31,103 bases of DNA from Rhodospirillales bacterium (GCA_018648445.1 JABGRG010000044.1:1-31103); one strand, 5' to 3'; positions 1 to 8,186 are shown, numbered from the stretch's first letter. Numbers and translations: made by a program. Notes: generated by a model from the sequence alone, not told the origin.

Positions 1-255
1 GCGCTCTATGAGGCCTTACGCGACAAAACAATCGCGGGCGCGGTCATCGACACCTGGTACATCTACCCATCACCCGAAAACGATACGCCGCACCCTTCCG
101 AATATCCCGTCCACGAGTTGGATAACGTCATCATGACGCCGCACATGTCGGGATGGACCCACGGAACCATCCGCCGCCGCCGCGAAGAAATGGCCGCCAA
201 CGTCAACCGGTTGGTGGCGGGCGTAGCACCGAAATCAGTGGTGTTTTCCGGCTAA
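1..255 (+). CDS. D-2-hydroxyacid dehydrogenase, C-terminal fragment (cut by window start)
   Basis: The visible 84 residues read in frame from the first base to a TAA stop. They match the C-terminal end of NAD-dependent D-isomer-specific 2-hydroxyacid dehydrogenases (phosphoglycerate / formate dehydrogenase type). The segment GAVIDTWYIYPSPE corresponds to the conserved A-x-D-V-F-x-x-E-P region, and MTPHMSGWT carries the catalytic histidine (the family TPHxxG/A motif). The family oxidises D-2-hydroxyacids or reduces 2-ketoacids in the cytoplasm. The N-terminal and NAD-binding parts lie outside the window, so the substrate cannot be judged. Its stop codon overlaps the stop of the convergent amidohydrolase by three bases (253-255 against 252-254). 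A second full-length enzyme of the same superfamily sits at 3159-4136, which suggests a shared 2-hydroxyacid theme in this neighbourhood. Confidence 0.85.
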   Translation, partial: ALYEALRDKTIAGAVIDTWYIYPSPENDTPHPSEYPVHELDNVIMTPHMSGWTHGTIRRRREEMAANVNRLVAGVAPKSVVFSG

Positions 256-1538
256 AGCCAAGCGTCCGCCGGTCGGGCCAGCATGTTGGCGAGGATTTCG
301 ACGGCTTTGTCGAAATCCTCCATCTCCATGGCCTCATACGGATTATGGCTGCCGTGTTCATTGCGGATGAAGATCATCACCGTGGGAATGCCTGCCAACG
401 CGAAAATGGCCGCGTCATGGCCAGCGCCGCTGGCCATCACTTTGTAGGGGATGGACGCTTCTTCGGCTGCCGATTTCATTAAATCGATCAGGTTTTCATT
501 CATCAGCGCAGGCGTGCTGCCGCTGATGTCGCCGAAATCGAATTTGACGTTGCGGCGTTGGCCGATCTCTTCGGCGATGGCCGAATATTGGGCCTGTACC
601 TCGTCCAAGGCCGTCTGGTCCTGACTGCGCACGTCCAGACAGATGTGCGTCTCGCCCGCAACTTTGGAAAAGCCGTGCTGCTCGGCGTTGGTGGCGACTT
701 CGCCGAAGGTAATGGTTACATCCCGTTCCGCCGCCAGCATCTCTTCCCAAAGCGTATCCATGCGCACGATCAATTCGGCGGTGGCGGCCATGGCGTCCTG
801 CCGGTATTTGCGCGGCATGGCGCCCGAATGGCTGTAGGCCCCCTCGCAACGCCCATTGCGATAGCGGAAACTGCCGCGGATGCCGGTAACCACGCCGACG
901 GGGACCTCGGCATCGACCAGAACCGGAGCTTGCTCGATATGGGGTTCGATATGGGCGACGACTTTGGCTTTGTCGATCAGGCTTTCGCCGCGCCTGACAC
1001 CGTCCGGGTCGAAGCCCTCTTCAGTGATATGGTCGGCGAGCGTGCGGCCCGTGTCACTGCGCTTCAATGTATCCAGCAAGTCGGCATCCAGAATACCCAG
1101 CGCCATGCGGCTGCCGATGTAGCTGAAGGGGAACCAGCAGCTTTCTTCGGCCCGGGTGATAATCACGCATAAATCGAACGGCGGTTTGCGTCCCGAGGAA
1201 TGGAATACCGCCATCGCGGCGACGCCCGCGATAACGCCCGCTGCGCCGTCGTAATTGCCGCCGTGCGGAACCGTATCGATGTGCGATCCGATTTGAATGA
1301 CGCGCGAGCGGTCTTCGCCCGGATAGGTCAAAAACAGATTGCCGCCCGCATCGAACCGGTGTTCGGCGCCCAGCGCGCCTGCTTCGCTGATCAGCATGTC
1401 GAAAGCAAACTTTTCGCCCTTGCCATAGCCTTTGCGGGTGATGCCGGGCGGATCGGCGGTTTCTTTTTCCAGGGCTGTGAATACCCGTCGGGCAAGGGTT
1501 CCTGCCGCGGCCAAGTCCTGTTTTCGCCAATCGCTCAT
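252..1538 (-). CDS. M20-family amidohydrolase, N-carbamoyl-L-amino-acid hydrolase / allantoate amidohydrolase type
   Basis: This 428-residue protein has the usual length of the hydantoinase/carbamoylase branch of the M20 metallopeptidase family. That branch hydrolyses N-carbamoyl amino acids, allantoate or ureidoglycolate with two metal ions. Visible motifs are GSHIDTVPHGGNYDGAAG (residues 84-101; metal ligands His86 and Asp97), RAEES (129-133; bridging and base glutamates), AHIEPHIEQAP (195-205; the branch-typical HIEQ signature) and a C-terminal GAGHDA followed by a histidine in GSHNPYE. The start is set by a GGGAG sequence just upstream of ATG 1538. It is the last gene of a minus-strand run of four, 27 bp after the maleate-isomerase-like gene. 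The exact substrate is unknown. Its company suggests it releases a C4/C5 acid from an amide or ureido derivative, which is inference. Confidence 0.85.
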   Translation of the reverse strand: MSDWRKQDLAAAGTLARRVFTALEKETADPPGITRKGYGKGEKFAFDMLISEAGALGAEHRFDAGGNLFLTYPGEDRSRVIQIGSHIDTVPHGGNYDGAAGVIAGVAAMAVFHSSGRKPPFDLCVIITRAEESCWFPFSYIGSRMALGILDADLLDTLKRSDTGRTLADHITEEGFDPDGVRRGESLIDKAKVVAHIEPHIEQAPVLVDAEVPVGVVTGIRGSFRYRNGRCEGAYSHSGAMPRKYRQDAMAATAELIVRMDTLWEEMLAAERDVTITFGEVATNAEQHGFSKVAGETHICLDVRSQDQTALDEVQAQYSAIAEEIGQRRNVKFDFGDISGSTPALMNENLIDLMKSAAEEASIPYKVMASGAGHDAAIFALAGIPTVMIFIRNEHGSHNPYEAMEMEDFDKAVEILANMLARPADAWL

Positions 1539-1565
1539 GGGGTCGCTCTCCCGGTTCCTGGTTGT

Positions 1566-2354
1566 CTAATGGTCTTCCAGAAGGCTACCGAAACCTTCGA
1601 TTTTGTCGCGCAGTCCGGCGGTTCGCAAACTGTGCCAGAAAGTGGCCTGATTGCTGGTGATCACCGGTTTTCCGACTTCTTCTTCCAGTTCCGCGATCAT
1701 CTCGACGGTGGCCAGATTGGTACAGCTCAGGAAGATAACATCGGCTTCGGGCCGGTCGATGTGACGGACCAGCCTAAAAAGGCTTTCCGGCGGAACCCGG
1801 CCAATGCCGCGCCTTTCCTCCTGGGTTTCGCCCAGTTCCAGACCATACATGGATGTGACCTCGTACCCGGCGTCTTCAAGGAATTTAACCTCGGCCTGGT
1901 TGACGAAATCCACATACGGCGTGCCCAGCGCGACGCGCTTTGCGCCAAGGGTGTCAAGGGCGGCCAGAACTGCGCCGATGGTCGTTACCGCCTGAATTCC
2001 CGACGCCTCGACCATTTGGCCCTCAAGCTGTTCGCGCGGCACCACGACCGAACCCGACGTGCAGCCCCAGGCAATCACATCAACCTCGGCGGTGCCCAGT
2101 TCGGCTGCCGCGCGCGCGGTCTCCTCGCCCATTTTGATGTAGGATTCCTCGGTCGCCTTGCCCAAAAGCATGATCCGCGCGCTATGGATCGAAACCCCGT
2201 GCGGCGCCATCATGTTGAACTCGGGCTCGTTCACCGTATTGGTGGACGGAACGATAAGTCCAATCTTTGCCCGGTAGCCATAAGGGCTGTACATCTGTAC
2301 CGCCTTCATGGTTTTCCCGGCAACCTGCTGCGGGGATATGCCCTTGGCTTTCAT
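1566..2354 (-). CDS. Maleate cis-trans isomerase-like protein (Asp/Glu racemase superfamily)
   Basis: This 262-residue protein belongs to the maleate isomerase / arylmalonate decarboxylase group of the Asp/Glu/hydantoin racemase superfamily. The N-terminal signature IGLIVPSTNTVNEPEF (residues 31-46) is typical of maleate isomerases. The two cysteines that form the catalytic pair are both present: Cys98 in WGCTSGS and Cys211 in LSCTNLAT. Maleate isomerase converts maleate to fumarate through a covalent cysteine adduct, without a cofactor. The ATG at 2354 is preceded by GGAGG and begins three bases after the stop of the upstream aldolase gene, so the two are very likely co-translated. An alternative role as a racemase or decarboxylase of a related small diacid cannot be excluded, because the same fold serves all of these. 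Confidence 0.82.
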   Translation of the reverse strand: MKAKGISPQQVAGKTMKAVQMYSPYGYRAKIGLIVPSTNTVNEPEFNMMAPHGVSIHSARIMLLGKATEESYIKMGEETARAAAELGTAEVDVIAWGCTSGSVVVPREQLEGQMVEASGIQAVTTIGAVLAALDTLGAKRVALGTPYVDFVNQAEVKFLEDAGYEVTSMYGLELGETQEERRGIGRVPPESLFRLVRHIDRPEADVIFLSCTNLATVEMIAELEEEVGKPVITSNQATFWHSLRTAGLRDKIEGFGSLLEDH

Positions 2355-2357
2355 AAC

Positions 2358-3152
2358 CTAGCGTCCTCCGATTTTCATCAGGGCCGGTACGGCGGCGCGC
2401 GCCGCGTTCAGAACCATGGCCGCATCGTTCGAATAAGGCAACCAAGTGCAGCCCTTGTCGACCCATCGTTGGGCCATTTCGGGGCTGTGGCAACTCAGGC
2501 CATAGGGAACGTTGTTGGCCTTGCAGATGTCGAAAATTTTATCAAAGGCTTCCGACAGTTCGGGGGCTCCCATGTCGCCGGGAACGCCCAGATCCTGCGA
2601 AAGATCGTCGGGCCCGATCATCACCGCGTCCACCCCGTCCACCTTGCATATGGCATCCAGGTTTTCCATGCTGCGGACCGTTTCCACCATGATCACCGTC
2701 ATGGTTTCCGCGTTCACATGAGCAATGGTCTCGGCGGGTTTCCAATCGGTGAAGTAATCCGTGTGCGGCCCCTTCAGGTTCATGGGGCGGTTGCCGCGCG
2801 GATGATATTTGGTGGCCTTGATCAATTCCTCGATTTGCTCGGCGGTGTCGATGGAGGGCAGCAGAAGCCCTTGTGCGCCGCCATCCAGCGCGCGGGTCAG
2901 ATCATGGGCCTTGACCGTGCCCGGCGTGCGCACGATGGGAACCATTCCGGCTTCGCGGGCCAACATGGAAAGGTTCGATACCGTGGCCGGTGAAAAGTCC
3001 GTGTGCTCCATTTCAATGATCACGAAATCAAAACCGCTGGAGGCGAAAATCTTGACCGTGCGCGGATGTGGCGAAAGCGTGATCCACGTTCCGAACGCCG
3101 GTTTTCCGGCTTTCAGCAGGGCCTTTACAGGATTGCTTTTAATCATTTTCAT
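2358..3152 (-). CDS. HpcH/HpaI-family class II aldolase
   Basis: This 264-residue protein matches the HpcH/HpaI aldolase / citrate lyase family. These are metal-dependent class II aldolases that split 2-keto-3-deoxy or 4-hydroxy-2-keto acids into pyruvate (or oxaloacetate) and an aldehyde. Visible features are GTWITLSPHP near the N-terminus, EMEHTDFSP with the conserved Glu-x-Glu-His (47-50), Arg75 in the VRTPG segment that binds pyruvate, Glu157 in MVET and Asp183 in MIGPDDLS as the metal ligands. Length is normal. Two ATG codons lie close together (MKM); the first is used, with AAGGA upstream. The gene is six bases from the 2-hydroxyacid dehydrogenase gene and three from the isomerase gene. 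The aldehyde or ketoacid product could feed the dehydrogenase. Confidence 0.88.
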   Translation of the reverse strand: MKMIKSNPVKALLKAGKPAFGTWITLSPHPRTVKIFASSGFDFVIIEMEHTDFSPATVSNLSMLAREAGMVPIVRTPGTVKAHDLTRALDGGAQGLLLPSIDTAEQIEELIKATKYHPRGNRPMNLKGPHTDYFTDWKPAETIAHVNAETMTVIMVETVRSMENLDAICKVDGVDAVMIGPDDLSQDLGVPGDMGAPELSEAFDKIFDICKANNVPYGLSCHSPEMAQRWVDKGCTWLPYSNDAAMVLNAARAAVPALMKIGGR

Positions 3153-3158
3153 TTTTCC

Positions 3159-4136
3159 TTACTTAAATCGGCGGCGTTCCCAGGTTTCGGGATTGACCAT
3201 GTTATCGGGCCGTTGGCCTTCCAATACGTCGATGACCTGCGCGGCACACTGTGTGGCGGTGCGTTCCAGACATTCCTCGGTTGCGCCAGCGATGTGCGGC
3301 GACATGACGAGGCCATCGGTAGTGGCGAACGGGTGATCCAGCGGCAACGGTTCGGTCTCGAACACATCCATGGCCGCGCCGCGCAGATGGCCGCTTTCCA
3401 GAGCCTCGACCAGGGCGTCGGGTTCCACCAAAGCGCCCCGCGCCGTATTGACCAGAATGGCCCCTTTTTTCATGGAGAACAGGTGTTTTCGGGTAATCAG
3501 TTCGCGGGTTTCCGGGGTCAGTTGCAGATGCAGGGAAACCACGTCGGCCTCGGCCAGCAGGGCGTTCAGATCGTCGGCTTTTTCCATGCCGCGCTCGGCC
3601 ATTGCGGCGGCGTCGATGTAGGGGTCGTAGGCCTTCACCTTCATGGAGAACCCTGCCTTGGCAATTTCGGCGGTGCGAATGCCGGTGCGGCCAAAGCCGA
3701 TGATGGCCAGCGTGCGCCCGTTCAATTCGCAAAAATCGCGGGTGTAGCGGTAATCGTAATTGCCTTCACGCACGGCGCGGTCGGCCTCGCGCACGCGCTT
3801 GGCGATGGCCAGCATTTGCGAGATCGTATGTTCGGCCACCGATTCTACATTGCCGTAGGGCGTGAAGATGATGGGAAGGCCGATCTCGGTGGCATAGCCC
3901 ACGTCAACCGGGTCCACCCCGATGCCGTGATTGCCCAGCACGCGAAGGTCTTTCGCGGCTTCCATGGCGGCCCGGTTTAGCCCGGCGTTGCGCGTGATTG
4001 CGGCCACGGCCGGTTCGATTTCGCGGGCGACCACATCCATGGTCGCGGCCGATGCCTGCCGCACTTCAAGTCCGGCGTTTTCCAACAGAGCGATCCCGCT
4101 CTGGTGAATAGGTTGAATCAATAAACAAATAGCCAT
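3159..4136 (-). CDS. D-2-hydroxyacid dehydrogenase (phosphoglycerate-dehydrogenase-like)
   Basis: This 325-residue NAD(P)-dependent oxidoreductase has the complete family architecture. The N-terminal catalytic half contains NHGIGVDPVDV and the YGNVESVAEHT segment. The Rossmann motif IIGFGRTG is at residues 145-152. The catalytic triad is Arg233 (VNTARGALV), Glu262 (FETEPLP) and His281 (SPHIAG). It lacks the C-terminal ACT domain of long SerA proteins, so it is probably a catabolic or general 2-ketoacid reductase rather than the serine-biosynthesis enzyme. GAGGGA lies about ten bases upstream of the ATG at 4136. It is the first gene of the minus-strand four-gene run and is divergent from the LysR gene, a typical LysR target arrangement. 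Confidence 0.9.
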   Translation of the reverse strand: MAICLLIQPIHQSGIALLENAGLEVRQASAATMDVVAREIEPAVAAITRNAGLNRAAMEAAKDLRVLGNHGIGVDPVDVGYATEIGLPIIFTPYGNVESVAEHTISQMLAIAKRVREADRAVREGNYDYRYTRDFCELNGRTLAIIGFGRTGIRTAEIAKAGFSMKVKAYDPYIDAAAMAERGMEKADDLNALLAEADVVSLHLQLTPETRELITRKHLFSMKKGAILVNTARGALVEPDALVEALESGHLRGAAMDVFETEPLPLDHPFATTDGLVMSPHIAGATEECLERTATQCAAQVIDVLEGQRPDNMVNPETWERRRFK

Positions 4137-4223
4137 TCGGGTAGGGTTCCCTCGTAAGGATATGAACGCAGGGTTACCGGCTAATTCAACGCACCGCTAC
4201 CACAATGTCAAATCGATTCTTTT

Positions 4224-4250
4224 GATGCTGTAATGCATAGATGTTATGCT
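4224..4250. promoter_or_regulatory. Candidate LysR-type operator between divergent genes
   Basis: The 148-bp divergent gap contains three copies of ATGC within 25 bp (4225-4228, 4233-4236, 4246-4249). Two of them form an inverted repeat, GCAT at 4235-4238 and ATGC at 4246-4249, separated by seven bases. LysR-type regulators often bind T-N11-A dyads placed like this, just before their own gene and opposite the target operon. The site starts about 60 bp upstream of the regulator's ATG. This is a pattern-based suggestion only. Confidence 0.35.
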
Positions 4251-4284
4251 CGCCACGACCTGACACGACCAGGAGAATAATCGA

Positions 4285-5187
4285 ATGGCGAGACCGATTA
4301 ACCCGCGCCAGATAGAAGCGTTCCGCGCGGTGATTTTGACGGGCAGCATGACCGCCGGCGGCGAGATGCTGCACATATCGCAACCCGCCATCAGCCGCTT
4401 GATCCGCGCGTTGGAGGCAGACCTGGACCTTGAACTGTTTGAACGCAACGGGGCGCATATCGCACCGACGGACGAGGCCCTCATTCTATATCAGGACGTT
4501 GAACGGCTGTTTGTCGGCGGCGAGAGGATTCGCGAGGCCGCCGCGGCCATTCGCAATCGTAGCGCCGGAACCTTGCGCATCGCCGCGATGCCGAACGTCT
4601 CCCTGGGCTATTTTCCCAGAATCATCCAGGAATTTCTCGTGGACCATCCAGGAATTTCAGTGGTTCTGCATTCGGATGCTTCAGTCAACATCATCGATCT
4701 GGTGGCCAAGAATCAGTTTAACGTGGGGCTGGCCTACGTGCCGACCGATCAGCCGGGCGTCGAAATCCATCCGCTTCCCATCGTCGACGCGGTTTGCGTC
4801 TTGCCGCTGGACCATCCGCTGGCGGACCGGCCGGTCATTCATGCCCAGGATTTGGAGGGCCTCGACTTCATTACCCTGGGGCAAAGCAGCCTTTTGCGAA
4901 TGCACATCGCCACGGCCATTCAGTCGGCCAATGTCGAGTGCAATTCCCATATCGAAACCCGCTACGCCTCGACCGCCTGCGCTTTTGTTGCGCGTGGCCT
5001 GGGTGTCGCCATCGTCGACCCGTTCGTCGTTGTCGAGGTGGGCAAGGGCGATGTGGTGGCCAAACCGTTTCGCCCGCGAATCCCCTATGAATTCTCGCTT
5101 ATCTATCCCCGGCGCAGGCCCAATTCCGGCATTGCCGAGGAATTCGGCGAGATGTTCCGAAAGGCCATGGAACGGGATTTTGGCTAG
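4285..5187 (+). CDS. LysR-family transcriptional regulator
   Basis: This 300-residue protein has the standard LysR layout. An N-terminal winged helix-turn-helix spans about residues 6-65, with the recognition-helix segment GGEMLHISQPAISRLIRALE and LELFERNGAHIAPTDEA. A two-lobe periplasmic-binding-protein-like effector domain runs from about 93 to 295. An AGGAG sequence nine bases upstream supports the ATG at 4285. It is divergent from the dehydrogenase-aldolase-isomerase-amidohydrolase run and convergent, at eight bases, with the D-tartrate-dehydratase-like gene. The most economical inference is that it senses a hydroxy- or dicarboxylic acid and controls the divergent operon. The effector cannot be read from the sequence. 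Confidence 0.93.
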   Translation: MARPINPRQIEAFRAVILTGSMTAGGEMLHISQPAISRLIRALEADLDLELFERNGAHIAPTDEALILYQDVERLFVGGERIREAAAAIRNRSAGTLRIAAMPNVSLGYFPRIIQEFLVDHPGISVVLHSDASVNIIDLVAKNQFNVGLAYVPTDQPGVEIHPLPIVDAVCVLPLDHPLADRPVIHAQDLEGLDFITLGQSSLLRMHIATAIQSANVECNSHIETRYASTACAFVARGLGVAIVDPFVVVEVGKGDVVAKPFRPRIPYEFSLIYPRRRPNSGIAEEFGEMFRKAMERDFG

Positions 5188-5195
5188 CGCGCTGA

Positions 5196-6365
5196 CTACT
5201 CGCCCAGCGGCTTCATAACCTCGAACAGTTTTGCTTTTCCTTCGACGCCGAGACCCGGCAAGTCGGGCAGGGTGGTGTAGCCGTCCTCAATGGGAGTGTC
5301 GTCGGCAAATCCGCCATAGGGCTGGAACATTAACGGATACGTCTCGGTGCCGCCCAGTTGCAGCCCGGCGGCCATCGATAACGCCAACTGGGTGCCGCCG
5401 TGCAAGACAATGCGCGTCCGCGGCCAGTTTTCGGCCTCGGCAGCTTCGATGATTTTCAAGCCCTCGGTCAGGCCCATGGCCAAGGCTGGGTCCGGCATGA
5501 TCCAGTCTTTCGCAGGGTTCAGCCCGCCATAGCGCAGCAAGTTGCGAATATCCTGGTGCGAGAACAGGTTTTCGCCGGTGGCAAACGGGCCGTCGTAATG
5601 ATTGGCCAGTTCGGCTTGCAAGGCATAGTCCAGCGGATCGCCCGCTTCCTCGTACCAGAAAAGCCCATAGGGCTCCATTCCATGGGCGTAGGCGATGGCC
5701 GTATCCAGATCGAACTTGCCATTGGCGTCCACCGCCAGCCTGCCGCCGTCGCCGCCAACAACGTCGATGACCGTTTCGATGCGTTTCAGGTCGGTGGCCA
5801 GATCGGCTGCGCCGATTTTCATTTTGACGATGGTGTAGCCGTCATCCAGATAGCTTTGCATCTCGTCGCGCAGCTTATTCAGATTGCCGTCCGGGTAGTA
5901 ATATCCGCCGCCCGGATAGACCAGCACCCGCCCGTCGGCCTTGCCGCCGTTGAACCGATCGGCCAGCAGTTTCCACAGCGGAACCTGCGCGATCTTGGCC
6001 ACCGCATCCCACACCGCCATATCCAGCGCCGCCACCGCAATGGCCCGGTCGCCATGCCCGCCGGGTTTTTCATTGGTCATCATCGCCGTGAAAACGGCGA
6101 AGGGGTCGATGTTGTCGCCCGTTTCATCCAGCAGGCTGTCCGGATCGGCGGCCAGAATACGCGGGATCAGCCGTTCGCGAAGGATGCCCCCCTGCGCATA
6201 CCGCCCGTTGGCGTTAAACCCGTACCCGACAACGGGTTTCCCATCCCGCACCACATCCGTGACCACCGCCACCAAACTGACCGTCATCTGACTGAAATCA
6301 ATAAAAGCGTTGCGCATGGAAGTCTGCAACGCGCCGGTCTGCTCACGGATATCAACGATACGCAT
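5196..6365 (-). CDS. tarD: Enolase-superfamily dehydratase closely resembling D-tartrate dehydratase
   Basis: This 389-residue protein belongs to the mandelate racemase subgroup of the enolase superfamily. Visible catalytic features are the KxK motif Lys181-Met-Lys183 (IVKMKIG), metal ligands Asp213 (VDANG), Glu239 (WYEE) and Glu265 (ATGENL), and the His-Asp dyad His322 (VLHGG) and Asp292 (MPDP). From memory, the characterised D-tartrate dehydratase of Bradyrhizobium shares the whole N-terminal region (RIVDIRE, SLVAVVTDVVR, VGYGFN-NGRY, NEKPGGHG), the metal-ligand numbering and His322. The expected reaction is D-tartrate to oxaloacetate plus water, using Mg2+. The start at 6365 is preferred because AGGGAGGAG lies immediately upstream; an in-frame ATG at 6425 would add 20 unrelated residues. 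Related enzymes act on other acid sugars, so the substrate needs testing. Confidence 0.8.
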   Translation of the reverse strand: MRIVDIREQTGALQTSMRNAFIDFSQMTVSLVAVVTDVVRDGKPVVGYGFNANGRYAQGGILRERLIPRILAADPDSLLDETGDNIDPFAVFTAMMTNEKPGGHGDRAIAVAALDMAVWDAVAKIAQVPLWKLLADRFNGGKADGRVLVYPGGGYYYPDGNLNKLRDEMQSYLDDGYTIVKMKIGAADLATDLKRIETVIDVVGGDGGRLAVDANGKFDLDTAIAYAHGMEPYGLFWYEEAGDPLDYALQAELANHYDGPFATGENLFSHQDIRNLLRYGGLNPAKDWIMPDPALAMGLTEGLKIIEAAEAENWPRTRIVLHGGTQLALSMAAGLQLGGTETYPLMFQPYGGFADDTPIEDGYTTLPDLPGLGVEGKAKLFEVMKPLGE

Positions 6366-6537
6366 GGTCGGGCTCCTCCCTGGATTTTTTTTGTTAATAG
6401 CAGGGTGGGGCGGGAGTGAAAACACTTCGTCAAACCGTGCCTATTCGGATAATGCAGACACCCACCACATATAAGGTTGCGGCATGCGGCCTTTTTTTCG
6501 ACAGCAGTTAGCCAAAAGCGGTCATTTGACGCACTAA

Positions 6538-7095
6538 TTATGTTCTCGTATCAAACCCTGCTTGGACAAGGTTTTCGAGAATAAACTCCACTCTTTTGGG
6601 GACAGGCCACTTCGGGACGTCGATCATCTGGTACCCGTTTTCGTGGTATGCAGAGACATTCGCTTCGTAGTCCTTAACAGCAAATTCAAAATCGTGTCGC
6701 CGCTCTGGATCATTCGAAAAAATTTCCTTCCATGGCATGCAAACAAAAACAGGATTGTTGAAGCGATGTAATTGAAGTGCCTTGCTCATTGTGGACGGTA
6801 CAGGTTCATGAATAATCCTGCTGTAGGCGATAGCCTCGACAAAACTTCGATCGAAAAAGATGGGCGCAGGATTGGCCTTGTCGAGCGCTTCATAAACATC
6901 CAAAGATCGCTGAAATAGTAAGTTGCGAAATGCGACCCGGTCCTGCCAAGGAAGGGCTTTCCCACAAGCTTCAGTTTGTTCTCTGACGATCTCTCTGCCG
7001 ACTTCCGGTTCTGTTTGAAAACCTCTGTCGGCGAGTCCCTTAAGAATGGATGACTTTCCACCGCCAGACGCGCCGGTGATCACGAATACTGGCAT
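6538..7095 (-). CDS. AAA_28-type P-loop ATPase/kinase of unknown function
   Basis: This 185-residue protein opens directly with a P-loop, VITGASGGGKSS (residues 5-16), followed by GLADRGFQTEPEVGREIVRE. That pattern is typical of the AAA_28 family of small ATPases, which are often annotated as predicted kinases. A FDRSFVEAIAY segment fits the expected Walker B / lid region. The start is set at 7095 because GAGGATGA precedes it and the P-loop then falls at the N-terminus; an ATG at 7134 would add 13 residues. No partner gene lies on either side. The stretch is visibly more AT-rich, with codon choices (AAA, ATT, TTT) unlike the neighbours, which hints at acquisition. The cellular role is not known. 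Confidence 0.75.
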   Translation of the reverse strand: MPVFVITGASGGGKSSILKGLADRGFQTEPEVGREIVREQTEACGKALPWQDRVAFRNLLFQRSLDVYEALDKANPAPIFFDRSFVEAIAYSRIIHEPVPSTMSKALQLHRFNNPVFVCMPWKEIFSNDPERRHDFEFAVKDYEANVSAYHENGYQMIDVPKWPVPKRVEFILENLVQAGFDTRT

Positions 7096-7268
7096 CAATT
7101 CATCCTCAAAATCTTTTTGGGCAGTGTAGATCAATTGGCTGAGAGCGGTGGAGTGGAAAAACGGATGTGATGTCGCAATTGGGTCATGAGCGGACGATTG
7201 GGTGGTGTCGGCATGGCGCGTTTATTACCGGTAGAGGTCTGTCTTAGCCAGACAGATACGGTTCGAAG

Positions 7269-7910
7269 CTATCCTCTAAACACCTCATCAAACGCCCCCC
7301 GCAGCGCCGCGTCCACCTCGTCCATGGTGGCAGTCACGCCCAGTGCGTGCAACGAGGTGACGCCGTGGGCGTTGATGCCGCAGGGCACGATGCCGGTGAA
7401 GTGGTCGAGATCGGGGTTTACGTTAATCGCAATCCCATGGAAGGTGATCCAGCGGCGGATGCGGACGCCGATGGCGGCGATTTTGTTTTCGACGCCGCCG
7501 CCCTGGTCGATCCAGATGCCGACCCGGTCGTCGCGGCGTTCGCCCTTCATGTCGAATTTGGCCAGGGTGGCGATGATCCATTCTTCGAGGTTATGGACGT
7601 AGGCGCGCACGTCGCGACCGCGTACGTTCAAGTCCAGCATCACGTAGCCGACGCGCTGGCCGGGGCCGTGGTAAGTGTATTGGCCGCCGCGTCCGGTGCG
7701 ATGGACGGGAAAGCGGCCCGGTTCCAGCAGATCATCCGGCGTGGCGCTGGTTCCGGCGGTATAGAGCGGCGGGTGTTCCAAAAGCCACACCGTTTCGGGC
7801 GCGTTATGCGTGCGAATCCCCTCGACCCGGTCCTCCATGAACGAGACCGCTGCCTCGTATTCGACCGGTTCGGCGTCCGTGCGCCATTCGATTAAATCGG
7901 GGGTTTGCAT
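7269..7910 (-). CDS. lipB: Octanoyl-[acyl-carrier-protein]:protein N-octanoyltransferase
   Basis: LipB transfers octanoate from acyl carrier protein to lipoyl domains of 2-oxoacid dehydrogenases and the glycine cleavage H protein, the first step of de novo lipoate assembly in the cytoplasm. The 213-residue length is normal. Diagnostic segments are [14 protein letters not shown], the [15 protein letters not shown] loop (residues 71-85), catalytic Lys143 ([10 protein letters not shown]), the TFHGIAINV strand and catalytic Cys177 (GIVPCGI). GGAGA lies upstream of the ATG at 7910. A 6-bp hairpin (7238-7243 with 7251-7256) follows the stop but has no clear U-run. Neighbours are unrelated to lipoate metabolism, so it is probably expressed alone. 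Confidence 0.95.
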   Translation of the reverse strand: MQTPDLIEWRTDAEPVEYEAAVSFMEDRVEGIRTHNAPETVWLLEHPPLYTAGTSATPDDLLEPGRFPVHRTGRGGQYTYHGPGQRVGYVMLDLNVRGRDVRAYVHNLEEWIIATLAKFDMKGERRDDRVGIWIDQGGGVENKIAAIGVRIRRWITFHGIAINVNPDLDHFTGIVPCGINAHGVTSLHALGVTATMDEVDAALRGAFDEVFRG

Positions 7911-8013
7911 TTTAATCGTATATCTCCGCGCCGCGACGCTTGATTGATGGGAAAGGATTTGCTATTCCCGCGCTCATAAGACGGCAACTGAGTGGTTTGC
8001 CGCAAGGAATTTC

Positions 8014-8100
8014 GCGGTCGTGGCGGAATTGGTAGACGCGCAGCGTTGAGGTCGCTGTGGGAGAAATCCCGTGGAAGTTCGAGTCTTCTCGACCGCACCA
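8014..8100 (+). tRNA. tRNA-Leu (anticodon GAG), CCA encoded
   Basis: The 87-nt sequence folds into a class II tRNA. The acceptor stem GCGGTCG (8014-8020) pairs with CGACCGC (8090-8096), the discriminator is A8097 and CCA is at 8098-8100. The anticodon stem CAGCG (8041-8045) pairs with CGCTG (8053-8057) around a seven-base loop with anticodon GAG at 8048-8050. A long variable arm and the T-loop GTTCGAGTC follow, as expected for leucine. It reads CTC/CTT codons. It lies between lipB and mgtE and is followed directly by a terminator-like hairpin. Confidence 0.96.
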
Positions 8101-8108
8101 TTTTTTCC

Positions 8109-8141
8109 AAGGCCCGTTAGTTCGTTAACGGGCCTTGATTT
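8109..8141 (+). terminator. Hairpin terminator after tRNA-Leu
   Basis: A perfect 11-bp inverted repeat (8109-8119 with 8126-8136, six-base loop) begins nine bases after the tRNA CCA end. A short, imperfect T-rich tail (GATTTG) follows. The position fits termination of the tRNA transcript. The weak U-tract makes strict intrinsic termination less certain, and it could also act in tRNA 3'-end processing. Confidence 0.7.
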
Positions 8142-8186
8142 GTTTCGGCTAGCAACGACGGTCGGAAAGTGAAGGAGGAACCGATA

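Noticed and set aside
1200..2993. A 597-codon plus-strand open frame
   Set aside because: It runs antisense across three well-supported enzymes, has a His/Arg/Gln-rich non-protein-like composition and matches no family I know. Long shadows are expected in GC-rich DNA.
7237..7257. Hairpin downstream of lipB considered as an intrinsic terminator
   Set aside because: The stem is only six to seven pairs and no U-run follows on the lipB-sense strand.
7892..8110. A 72-codon minus-strand open frame over the tRNA-Leu gene
   Set aside because: It is antisense to a clear tRNA and reads the RSRRLELP-type sequence that tRNA-Leu antisense frames typically give; there is no ribosome binding site.
8101..8186. 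Possible Mg2+ riboswitch ahead of mgtE
   Set aside because: Only about 50 bases separate the tRNA terminator from the start codon, far too little for an M-box, and no matching structure is seen.
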